Shown piece by piece: positions 7,345-14,839 of a DNA stretch of 45,746 nt. Where the stretch lies: NCBI GenBank assembly GCA_005884685.1, contig VBAH01000096.1, positions 1 through 45,746 of the forward strand, in the 5' to 3' direction. The position numbers and the translations under genes are program-made. Below the pieces are notes generated by a model, which did no database searches, was not told the DNA's origin, and saw nothing but the letters and a program-made list of their open reading frames with translations. Position 1 is the stretch's first letter. Each line of letters opens with the position of its first letter. This stretch comes from Alphaproteobacteria bacterium. GTDB taxonomy: Bacteria > Pseudomonadota > Alphaproteobacteria > Rhizobiales > Xanthobacteraceae.

Positions 7345-8967
7345 ATGCACGACGCCGTGCCGGACCAGCACGAACACCGAATTGGGTCCGGCCCCGCCGA
7401 CGAGACCAAGGCAGCCGCGTCGCCCATTCTCGACGTTGCGGACGCCGCCGTCGCGCTCGAAGCCGGCAAGGTCGGCGTCTGGTCATGGGACATCCAATCC
7501 AACCGCGTGAAGTGGTCGGGCAACATGGAGGAAATCCATGGCATGCCCGCCGGCAGCTTCGACGGCACGTTGTTGGCCTTCCAGCGGGACATCCACCCGG
7601 AAGACCAGCCGGAAATCATGTCCGCGGTGCAGGAGAGCGTGCGCACCGGCAAGCCTTATCACGCGCACTACCGCCTCGCCCCGCAGGGCGACAAGGAAGA
7701 GCGCTGGGTCGAGGCGATGGCCTCGGTCATCCATGAGAACGGCGTGGCGGTCAGGATGCTCGGCACCTGCCGCGATGTCACCGACCGGCAGCGGCTGCTA
7801 CGCGAGCTGCGCATGCGCGCCAAGCAGCAGGAAGCGGTCGCCCGGCTCGGCGAACGCGCGCTCACCGACTCCGACCTGCAGAAGCTGTTCGACGAGATCG
7901 CCGCGACGGTTGCGGAAATCCTCGACGTCGAGTTCGTGAAAATCCTCGAGCTGGTCCCCGGCGACGCGGAACTTCTGCTGCGCGCAGGTGTCGGCTGGCG
8001 CGAGGGCCTGGTCGGAACGGCACACGAGTCGACCGGGCGGCACTCGCAGGCAGGCTACGCGCTCGCCTCGGGCGCGCCTGTCATCGTCACCGATTTGAAG
8101 TCCGAGACCCGCTTCGAAGGGCCGGCGCTGCTGCGCGACCACGGCGTGAACTGCGGCGTCAGCGTGCCGATCGCGGGGCGCGACGGGCGCGCATACGGGG
8201 TGCTGGGCGCGCACACCGCGCGGCGGCGGCGTTTCAACGAGCAGGACGTCTCGTTCATCGTGACGACCGCGACGGTCATTGCCGGCGCGATCCAGCGCCG
8301 CCAGGCGGATCAGCGCCACGAGCTGATGATCCGCGAGCTGCGCCACCGTTCGGGCAACTTGTTCGCGCAATTGCTCGCGCTGTTCTCGCAGACGGCACGC
8401 AACTCCCGCAGCGTCGCCGAGCTCACCTCCAAATACGAGGCGCGCGTGCTCGCGCTCGCGAACGCGCACCGGCTGATCACCGAAGCCGGCTGGCAATCGA
8501 CCTCACTCTTGGATTTGCTGCGCGTCCTGCTCGCGCCCTACATCGACCGCGTCACCTTCACCGGCCCCGAGGTCTTCCTCGAGCCCGACCCCTCGTTCGC
8601 GCTTTCCTCAGCGGTGCACGAGCTTGCGACCAATGCCAGCAAATACGGCAGCCTGTCGAACGACGCCGGGCGGCTGGAGCTCGCGTGGACCGTCAACCGC
8701 ACGGACCAGGGCTTGCGTCTCGATCTCGACTGGAAGGAACGCGGCGGCCCGGTGCCGAAACGCCCGCGCCGCGTCGGTTTCGGCTCGCGCCTGATCGGCA
8801 TGGTGATCGAGCGCCAGCTCGGCGGTGAGATGCAACGCACCTTCGGCCCGCAGGGCATGGAAGCGCGCCTGGTCGTACCGCTGTCGCATGAGCGGTGGCC
8901 GGAGCCGGCGCGTCCCGCAGGCGAAAAATCCGATGCGGAACGCATCGAGGGCTCGCCGGCCCCGTGA
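7345..8967 (+). CDS. PAS-GAF sensor histidine kinase, HWE/HisKA_2 type
   Basis: A 540-residue cytoplasmic kinase. PAS domain about 35-150 (GKVGVWSWDIQSNRVKWSGN, then the GTCRDVTDRQ exit helix), GAF domain about 160-318, dimerisation/phosphotransfer helices about 330-410 with the probable phospho-His 334 in RELRHRSGN, and ATPase domain about 415-520 with N-box VHELATNASKYGSLS and the Trp-x-Glu motif DWKERGGP. These place it in the HWE/HisKA_2 group, which includes the PhyK kinases that phosphorylate PhyR. The lysine usual two residues before the conserved Asn of the H-box is Gly here. No membrane span, so a cytosolic or ligand/light signal is likely. Its stop overlaps the next gene. Confidence 0.9.
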   Translation: MHDAVPDQHEHRIGSGPADETKAAASPILDVADAAVALEAGKVGVWSWDIQSNRVKWSGNMEEIHGMPAGSFDGTLLAFQRDIHPEDQPEIMSAVQESVRTGKPYHAHYRLAPQGDKEERWVEAMASVIHENGVAVRMLGTCRDVTDRQRLLRELRMRAKQQEAVARLGERALTDSDLQKLFDEIAATVAEILDVEFVKILELVPGDAELLLRAGVGWREGLVGTAHESTGRHSQAGYALASGAPVIVTDLKSETRFEGPALLRDHGVNCGVSVPIAGRDGRAYGVLGAHTARRRRFNEQDVSFIVTTATVIAGAIQRRQADQRHELMIRELRHRSGNLFAQLLALFSQTARNSRSVAELTSKYEARVLALANAHRLITEAGWQSTSLLDLLRVLLAPYIDRVTFTGPEVFLEPDPSFALSSAVHELATNASKYGSLSNDAGRLELAWTVNRTDQGLRLDLDWKERGGPVPKRPRRVGFGSRLIGMVIERQLGGEMQRTFGPQGMEARLVVPLSHERWPEPARPAGEKSDAERIEGSPAP

Positions 8968-9512
8968 CCACACTGAACGAGGCGCTCGACCTTGTCTGGC
9001 GCGGCGACGGGCCCAGGCTGGAGGCCGCGACCGCCGCCCTGCGCGACATGGATGTCGGCGCGCTGCTCGAGATGGTCAAGCTCGTCCTGCTGGCGCGCGC
9101 CGGGGCAAAACTCATCATCGTCGACGGAGGCGAGCCGGGCACACTCCTGCTGCGCTACCGCGAGACCGGCCTGTCGACGCAGGCTCATCTCGGCCCCGCG
9201 TTTGCGCACAATGCCGTTCTCCGGCTCAGCGACATCGACAAGGCGCTGGTTGCCGCCGAGGACGGTTTCGCGCAGGCATGGGGCAGCGTCATCGAGGACC
9301 GCGCCTGCGCCATCCTCAGCGCACAGCAATTCGCGCGCGATCACATCGACGCGCTGCTCTATCAGCCGCCGCACATCCGCGAGCGACGCCTGGAACAGAT
9401 CGGCGCCGATTTCGGGATGTCCGCGGAGCTGCTGATGAAGCTCGCAAGCCAGGTGCGTGGGCGTGCGGCGGGGCGGGCGACGTCAGCGCGGGCTGCCGCA
9501 CGGGGGGAGTAG
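8964..9512 (+). CDS. Hypothetical protein coupled to the HWE kinase
   Basis: A 182-residue soluble protein, start GTG overlapping the kinase stop (GTGA), so translationally coupled. An in-frame upstream start at 8895 would overlap the kinase by 73 bases and is not needed. Visible features: an early helical segment (LNEALDLVWRGDGPRL), a strand-rich centre (KLIIVDGGEPGTLLLRY) and helices ending in an Arg/Ala tail. I do not recognise the family. Coupling suggests a partner or modulator of the kinase. Confidence 0.65.
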   Translation: MTTLNEALDLVWRGDGPRLEAATAALRDMDVGALLEMVKLVLLARAGAKLIIVDGGEPGTLLLRYRETGLSTQAHLGPAFAHNAVLRLSDIDKALVAAEDGFAQAWGSVIEDRACAILSAQQFARDHIDALLYQPPHIRERRLEQIGADFGMSAELLMKLASQVRGRAAGRATSARAAARGE

Positions 9513-9678
9513 AGCCGTGCGCTTCGCGCGAGTGGCGTTTCTGATCACGTATTGCGTGCGATTACAATTTTTGGTCTAGTTCGATCAAAGCTATCGTTCA
9601 CGGGATCGATGGCCACTCGCGAGTGCGCCCGCGTCGCACACAGGCACTCCGAACAGCGAGGCTCCGGCGGGGGGAGAG

Positions 9679-10473
9679 ATGACGTTCTGGAGTGGCGAAA
9701 CGATCAGGCAGCGGCTCAACACGCTGGTCGATAAGCCCGACGCGGCGTGCATCGATGGTGCAGCGTACGCACTCAAAGTTGGTCCCGAATACTATGTCTC
9801 CCCTACGGACGTAGATTCGGATCGCAACACAAGAACCGTCATGACGCTTGCCCCGGAGGAAGCATTCACCATACCGGCCGGACGATTTGCGCTGGTCCTG
9901 ACGGAAGAGATCGTAACCGCACCGAAAAACGCTCTTGGCTTCTTCTCGATTCGATCGCGCGTCAAATGGAAAGGACTCGTCAACGTCTCCGGCTTCCACA
10001 TCGACCCTGGGTTTTGCGGTCGGTTGACCATTGCGGTCTACAATGCCGGCCCAACCCCGATCCATTTGCGCCGAGGTGACGCCGAGTTCTTGATATGGTT
10101 CGCCGATCTGGACGCGTTCGCTGACGTGAAGGACGCGAAAAGGGCAACGGAGGTCCGCACTCAAATCAGCGCCAACGTCCTGAACCAAGCCCCGGGCGAA
10201 AGCGAATCGCTCCCAGGTTTGTCGGCCAAGATTCGCGACGTCGACAAAACTCTTCAGGACGAGATTCGTCGTGTCGATAGGGAACTACGTGAAAAAATCA
10301 ATGCTCTCGAAAACATCAAGCTGGCCGCGGCCATCGTACTCACTGTCATGACGGGCCTGACGGGTTATTGGCTATCCAACACCTACCTGAAGCCCGCCGC
10401 GCCCCAAGCGCCCACCGCGGTCTCTGCACCCGACACTGTACCCGTGCCACCACCGGCGCCTGCGAAGAAGTAG
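9679..10473 (+). CDS. dCTP deaminase/dUTPase-fold protein with coiled coil and C-terminal membrane anchor
   Basis: A 264-residue protein; GGGGGGAGAG precedes the ATG. Residues about 20-145 follow the dCTP deaminase/dUTPase trimeric fold: SIRSRVKWKGLVN in place of SSxARxG, HIDPGFCG with the conserved Asp109, YNAGPTPIHLRRGD. The glutamate that catalyses deamination in Dcd (in its LELxN strand) corresponds to Ala119 in LTIAVYN, so deamination is unlikely. Residues 181-213 form a charged coiled coil and 214-232 a membrane span, followed by a Pro/Ala tail. A dUTPase-fold domain tethered to the membrane suggests nucleotide binding or sensing. It converges on the nucleotide-modification cassette. 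The family call is firm; the role is inferred. Confidence 0.72.
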   Translation: MTFWSGETIRQRLNTLVDKPDAACIDGAAYALKVGPEYYVSPTDVDSDRNTRTVMTLAPEEAFTIPAGRFALVLTEEIVTAPKNALGFFSIRSRVKWKGLVNVSGFHIDPGFCGRLTIAVYNAGPTPIHLRRGDAEFLIWFADLDAFADVKDAKRATEVRTQISANVLNQAPGESESLPGLSAKIRDVDKTLQDEIRRVDRELREKINALENIKLAAAIVLTVMTGLTGYWLSNTYLKPAAPQAPTAVSAPDTVPVPPPAPAKK

Positions 10474-10560
10474 TTCTCAGTCCTCGCAGGCGGATGGAAG
10501 AGACTGAGCCTGTTTGCGCGGGAGTCGGCATCGCTCGGCGAAGGATGCCGCGGGCGCCCC

Positions 10561-11379
10561 TCACCCCCCCTCTCGATTATCCCGCGCGGTGCCGATCTGC
10601 ACCGCGCCGCGCGCGGCCATCTCGGCCTCGACCAGCATGAGGTAACGGCGCAGGTCGCGGATGTCGTCGAGAACCCCCTCGGCGCGGCGGTCAGCGCCGA
10701 CGTGCTCCAGCACGTTGTCGCGCTCCGCGCCCGGCGCTCCGGCCATCGGGTCAATGCGCGTGCCGACCCGCTGCGTGATGCGGTCCCATTTGCGCGCAAA
10801 CATCATGAACGCGCCGATTCCGCCGCTGCGCTTCCAGCTGTTGCCGTGCGATTTCTCTTTTTCCTTGATGGCCTCGATGTCGCTGTGCGCGATTGCCTCA
10901 AGCTGATCGAGATAGCCCCTCGCGCTGTCGGCGGCTTGCGCCGCTTCGCGCCCGCGCAGCTCGGCTTCAACCAGCATCAGATAACGGCGCAGGTCGCGCA
11001 CGTCATCGATGACCCCGTCGGCGCCGCCGTTCGCCGCGACGTGCTCGAAAATATCGTACGGGCTGGCGCCGGGCGCACTCCGCGCAGCCGACGTGCCCGA
11101 CGCAAGGCGCCCTTCGATGCGGTCCCATTTGCGCGAGAGCATGTGGAACGTGTCGACGCCGCCGCGCCGCTTCCAGCTGTTGCCGTATGATTTTTCCGAA
11201 GTCTTCAGCCCGCTGACGTCGCTGTCGGCGACGGCCTGGAGGTAGTCGAGGTAGCGGCTTCCGCTGTCGGCGGGATTGTCCCAGCCGTCCTTCAACAGCC
11301 CGGCGAGCCTCACCAGAGTCGGCGTGTCGAGCGCGGCGAGGCGCTCCAGAATGGCTCTGCGTTCATCCGCATCGCTCAT
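10561..11379 (-). CDS. Tandem nucleotide-modification-associated-like domain protein
   Basis: A 272-residue protein built from two copies of about 100 residues (about 42-142 and 155-255, offset 113). Each copy has a KxSEKSYGNSWKRRGG-like motif (62-74; 175-187), RKWDRI (83-88; 196-201) and DDxRDLRRYLMLVEAE (125-140; 238-253). The pattern (K-x-YG-xSW, then a lysine/Arg helix, then acidic DD..DL..Y) recalls DUF1599/Nmad1 and other MazG-like all-alpha proteins encoded beside base-modification enzymes in phages; from memory, not proven. The first 40 residues are a separate Leu-rich helical cap. It is the last gene of a three-gene cassette, 13 bases after the thymidylate-synthase-like gene. Confidence 0.65.
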   Translation of the reverse strand: MSDADERRAILERLAALDTPTLVRLAGLLKDGWDNPADSGSRYLDYLQAVADSDVSGLKTSEKSYGNSWKRRGGVDTFHMLSRKWDRIEGRLASGTSAARSAPGASPYDIFEHVAANGGADGVIDDVRDLRRYLMLVEAELRGREAAQAADSARGYLDQLEAIAHSDIEAIKEKEKSHGNSWKRSGGIGAFMMFARKWDRITQRVGTRIDPMAGAPGAERDNVLEHVGADRRAEGVLDDIRDLRRYLMLVEAEMAARGAVQIGTARDNREGG

Positions 11380-11392
11380 CGCGCGCGCCCGC

Positions 11393-12421
11393 TCATGCCA
11401 TCTGCCGCCGTTGCAGCCATTCGCGCGCGGCGCGCTGCCAGTCGGTCGCCGCGCAGCGATCGAGCCATTGAGTGGCGGCGGTGCGGTCCTTGCGCTTGAA
11501 CGCGAACCAGCCGTTGTGGATCGGCGTTGCGACGCGCGGGAAATATGGGTTGCGCCACGCGCCCTCCCGCTCATCATCCCATTGCTCGAGACTGATGCGC
11601 TCCGGCGCGCTCTCCATCCAGCGGTCGAGCTCCGCGTCAAAACTGTCCGCGTCCGCGAGTAGCGGATAGACGGCGACCTCGCTCTTGACATACGGGTCGC
11701 CGGTGAAGCGCTCCGCGATCTCGCTGATCTTCGGCCAGGTGTCGTGATAGGCGTGATAGCTGTCGCTCATCTGGCGGTACTGGCCGGGCTCGACGCCGAT
11801 GCGCGCCGCCATGTACTCGAGCAGCATCGAGAAATGCACGGCGTTGGCGCCGTAGCAGCCCCAGATGATGTCGTTGGAGCGGTTTGACACGGTCATGTTG
11901 AGGCGGCCGTTGCGGATCTTGAACATCGCCTGGGTGTTGCAGGCGAGGTCCTTGCTGGCAACGCCGAGGTCGGCTTCGGCGTCCCAGATCTGCAGCACCG
12001 CGCGGCGGCTGTCCGGATCGGCGCGCAGCAGATCCACGATCACGCCGAGCTGGTCGTGCGCGTTCCCGCCGGCCGCGGTCGCGAGGTTGAACTGCCGGCG
12101 CCAGCGATAGCCATAGGCGGCGTTGAACATCACGCCATCGTCGGAGTAGGTCGCCATGCGCTGATTGAAGCGCGCGAGCCAGGCGACGTCGCGCCGGCCG
12201 GCCAGCATCCAGAGCGCTTCCATCAGATGGAAGAACGGATTGGCGTCGCGCACGGGATCGAACAGCACGCGTTCGAGCGGGCGCTCGTAGACGGTGCAGA
12301 CCGGCTCGGGATACTCCAGCGTGCTGCCGGCGCGGCTCGCCTGCGTCTGCCCGCCCTGCTTCAGCAACTGCGCTCCCTGGACGACCGCGTCGTTGACGTT
12401 TCTGGCGTGAAGGACCTTCAT
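11393..12421 (-). CDS. Thymidylate synthase / pyrimidine hydroxymethylase homologue
   Basis: A 342-residue member of the thymidylate synthase superfamily, longer than ThyA (about 264). Visible are the phosphate-binding DSRRAV (137-142), the catalytic Cys161 in DLACNTQAMF, the RSND block (181-184) and GCYGANAVHFSML (188-200), then the QMSDSYHAY region. The ACNTQ and YGANAVHF forms differ from ThyA (PPCHxxxQF, LPFNIASY) and are the style of phage and nucleotide-modification enzymes that hydroxymethylate dUMP or dCMP. An Asn (193) lies where Asn favours a uracil-type base, though an insertion makes the alignment uncertain. AAGGAG lies 13 bases upstream. It follows the kinase-helical-like gene by 16 bases, forming an operon. 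Confidence 0.82.
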   Translation of the reverse strand: MKVLHARNVNDAVVQGAQLLKQGGQTQASRAGSTLEYPEPVCTVYERPLERVLFDPVRDANPFFHLMEALWMLAGRRDVAWLARFNQRMATYSDDGVMFNAAYGYRWRRQFNLATAAGGNAHDQLGVIVDLLRADPDSRRAVLQIWDAEADLGVASKDLACNTQAMFKIRNGRLNMTVSNRSNDIIWGCYGANAVHFSMLLEYMAARIGVEPGQYRQMSDSYHAYHDTWPKISEIAERFTGDPYVKSEVAVYPLLADADSFDAELDRWMESAPERISLEQWDDEREGAWRNPYFPRVATPIHNGWFAFKRKDRTAATQWLDRCAATDWQRAAREWLQRRQMA

Positions 12422-12437
12422 GAGACGCCGCCGCTCC

Positions 12438-13298
12438 TTATGATCCCCTCCCCGCCACGTAGCGCGCGCGCGGCCTGCCCTGGCCGAGTTGCACGCGAAG
12501 ATATTTGTCCGTCTCGCAAAGAATGTTCGGGACATCGCTGAAATCCATCGCGACGCCCGTTTCGGCATGGGCGACGTCGTAGATCGCCCGCATCTCGGTT
12601 AGGGCCTGCGCCTGCGAGAGGCGAAAGTCGAGCGCGCGCCCGTGCACGCGATTGAGCCCCCGGATCGTCCCGGGGCCCGCGGCGGCCCAGGTGCGCACGT
12701 CCTGCGCGTTCCGCAACAGGGCGGTGAAACGCATGTCGACGACCGCCTGGTACGCCAGGAACGGGCCCCAGCCGTCCGACCGCATGATCAGTTCGTGCGT
12801 TCGCCGCAGCGTCAGGTTCTTCCAGTCGGAAAAGGAATCACGGCGCTCCCACAGCGCGCCGATCACTTTCCTGGCGATGTAGGCCTGTTTGTCCGCTCCC
12901 TTTTCGGCGGGTGCCGGGATCATGTAGGCGCCGGTGTAGACTTTCTCGCCGCGTGCCTGCCACGCGTTGAGCTCATGCACCATCGCGGACAGAAAATCGA
13001 CATTGTCCGTGCGCGGCCAGGCGCCCGTTGCGATCAGATGCGCAAGCGTGCCGGGCCAGTTGATCTGGCGCGCGATACAAAGCATGAGCCAGAGATAGGG
13101 GTGATCCGCGAACGGCTCGCGGATGTTCTGGCGTACCCAGATGGTCACCCGGTCGTCTTCACGCCGCACATTGCAGAAGCGGTACGCGGAAAGGATCGGA
13201 TCGTCCGTCCATGGCGGGCGCTCGCCGCGCTCCTTGCGCAGGCGAATCCGCTCGCGCTCCCTGACCCAATGCCATATCGGGGCGTAATCGGGCTGCAT
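12438..13298 (-). CDS. 5-hmdU DNA kinase helical-domain / thymine pyrophosphorylase-like protein
   Basis: A 286-residue all-alpha protein. Conserved blocks: VRERERIRLRKE with PPWTDDPIL (12-35), YRFCNVRREDDRVT (39-52), the WPGTL segment (81-85), YTGAYMI (121-127), GPFLAYQAVVDMRFT and GPGTIRGLNR near the end. These match the helical domain (HMUDK_hel, formerly grouped as alpha-glutamyl/putrescinyl thymine pyrophosphorylase) found with phage enzymes that turn 5-hydroxymethyl-dU in DNA into hypermodified thymine. No Walker A kinase domain is fused, unlike phage DNA kinases. An alternative GTG at 13355 has GAGG upstream; ATG at 13298 is chosen because homology begins there. First gene of the cassette. 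Confidence 0.72.
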   Translation of the reverse strand: MQPDYAPIWHWVRERERIRLRKERGERPPWTDDPILSAYRFCNVRREDDRVTIWVRQNIREPFADHPYLWLMLCIARQINWPGTLAHLIATGAWPRTDNVDFLSAMVHELNAWQARGEKVYTGAYMIPAPAEKGADKQAYIARKVIGALWERRDSFSDWKNLTLRRTHELIMRSDGWGPFLAYQAVVDMRFTALLRNAQDVRTWAAAGPGTIRGLNRVHGRALDFRLSQAQALTEMRAIYDVAHAETGVAMDFSDVPNILCETDKYLRVQLGQGRPRARYVAGRGS

Positions 13299-13780
13299 GG
13301 ACGTCGACCCGGCATACTGCCGATGCGGCTGGATGGGCCCGTCGGGATTCAGCACATTCGGCCTCGTGAATTTTGTCGTGTTACGAACGTCCGGCGAACG
13401 CCACGCCCGGCACACGCGCGCAGTCGGGAGCCCTCCTCCCTACAGCGGCGCGATTCGCTGCCATTAGCATAGGTGCGCGGCCCTGCCGTCGCCACGACCC
13501 GTAGCGCAAAGCTGTGCGTAATGTCGGCGCGCTGACCGGGCCGTAAGGACGTCCCCGGTTCCGCTGACCTTTTGTGTTGATTCGGGGGGCTCGATTGGCT
13601 CCCGGCAGGGCGCCGAACATTTCGGGCGGGTCTTGGCGCCCAAGGGCGGCAGCATCCCGATCGGATAAGCCATTGATACGACTAAAGCCTGGCTGCAGCG
13701 CCCCGTAGCGCCGCAACGGAAGATGAGAGCCGCACAATCGATCCTGCGCCGATGGCTTTGGGCGGGGCGGATCAGGGGCG
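13299..13780. other. Non-coding stretch upstream of the modification cassette
   Basis: About 480 bases with no supportable gene. Frames open on the minus strand give Arg/Pro/Gly-rich low-complexity translations unlike proteins and have no ribosome sites. The region must hold the cassette promoter. It may include a decayed mobile-element end or dispersed repeat around 13390-13700, but I found no clear inverted ends. Confidence 0.45.
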
Positions 13781-13822
13781 AAAAAAACAATCCGGCGGGA
13801 CAGCCTGTGCCATCCCGCCGGA
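13781..13822 (-). terminator. Rho-independent terminator for the DUF305 gene
   Basis: On the minus strand a perfect 10-bp stem (TCCGGCGGGA / TCCCGCCGGA, 12-base loop) is followed by TTG and a run of seven T. It lies 8 bases after the DUF305 stop. Confidence 0.88.
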
Positions 13823-13829
13823 CCCGGAC

Positions 13830-14300
13830 TTACTGTCCGTTCTTCTTGAGCCAGCCCTGCATCAGGGCGATCTCGTTCTCCTGCGCCTTGATGATCTCTT
13901 CGGCGAGCTTCCTCACCTCCGGGTCCTTGCCGAAGGCGAGCACCGTCTTCGCCATGTCGACCGCGCCGGCATGATGCGGAATCATGCCATTCACGAAGTC
14001 GACATCGGCGTTGCCGCTGAAGGCAATGTCCATGGCGCCGTGCATCTTCATGTTGATGCCATGGAACGCGAGGCTCGAAGGCCCGCTATCGCCCTTCGGC
14101 TGCGCCGCCATGCCGCCGTGCTCGCCGCCCGGCATCATGCCGTGCATCCCGCCTTGCATCATGGCGCCGCGCATCATGGGCATTCCGCCCATCATGTGCC
14201 CATCCTGCCGCATCTCGCCCGGACCATGCTGCATCTGGGCGTAGGCCGCAGCGGACCCGAGCGCGAGCCCGGCCACCGCAATAACGATCGCTTTCTTCAT
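13830..14300 (-). CDS. DUF305 (CopM-like) periplasmic protein
   Basis: A 156-residue exported protein. Signal peptide [21 protein letters not shown]; then a Met/His-rich region (many [11 protein letters not shown]-type clusters, about 24-65) suited to binding Cu(I); then the DUF305 four-helix domain with the hallmark [12 protein letters not shown] and the helix ending [11 protein letters not shown]305 proteins, including cyanobacterial CopM, bind copper in the periplasm. GGAGAG precedes the ATG. It follows a His-rich secreted protein gene on the same strand, making a likely metal-handling pair beside the cytochrome island. Confidence 0.9.
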   Translation of the reverse strand: MKKAIVIAVAGLALGSAAAYAQMQHGPGEMRQDGHMMGGMPMMRGAMMQGGMHGMMPGGEHGGMAAQPKGDSGPSSLAFHGINMKMHGAMDIAFSGNADVDFVNGMIPHHAGAVDMAKTVLAFGKDPEVRKLAEEIIKAQENEIALMQGWLKKNGQ

Positions 14301-14379
14301 TGGTATCTCTCCACGTCTGAGGGTTTCGGCATGCGCCTGATCGCGCCAATGCCGGAGTCAACGGTGATTGTTGGGCAGC

Positions 14380-14739
14380 TCAGACGAAAAAACGGGGAGG
14401 AGGAACGGCGGGCTCGATGTTGCCGGCGCGCAGCGCGGCCGCCGGAGCGGGCGACAGCGCGCCGATCCGATTGAGGATCGCGAGCGGCGCACGCAAGGGC
14501 ACCGAATCGAGCGCGATGAAGCAGCCATAGGCGTAACAGACCGGCGGCGCGTCCGGCTTTGCGGGTTGCGCGTCGTTCGCAGGCGCGGCGTGATGGTGAT
14601 GGGCGCCGTGGGGGCTCACATGGTGCGCGGACGCGGGGGTCGCCTTGGCGAACGTCATGACCGGGCCGTGCACCAGGCTCATGAATCCGAACACCGCGGC
14701 GAGCGCGATGCGCAACAGGCGGTTCCCTCGGGGGCGCAT
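14380..14739 (-). CDS. His-rich secreted protein, putative metal binding
   Basis: About 119 residues with an N-terminal hydrophobic segment (LLRIALAAVFGFMSLVHGPV) and then a His cluster (SAHHVSPHGAHHHHAAP), two Cys in VCYAYGC, and a Pro-rich end PAVPPPRFF. It looks like a small DUF2946-type copper-related protein, but the family match is not secure. The ATG at 14739 puts the hydrophobic segment near the N terminus; no good ribosome site is seen. It is 79 bases upstream of the DUF305 gene. Confidence 0.55.
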   Translation of the reverse strand: MRPRGNRLLRIALAAVFGFMSLVHGPVMTFAKATPASAHHVSPHGAHHHHAAPANDAQPAKPDAPPVCYAYGCFIALDSVPLRAPLAILNRIGALSPAPAAALRAGNIEPAVPPPRFFV

Positions 14740-14839
14740 GGGGAACCATATGGGCCACGCGTTCCGATCCCGGCAAGCACGTGGACAAAAATTTAGATTC
14801 GATCCGGCTCGGTGATCCGCCGGGCGTGCGCGAACGGCT

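Noticed and set aside
9679-13298. Complete prophage
   Set aside because: No integrase, capsid, tail, terminase or lysis gene is present on either side; only the nucleotide-modification genes occur.
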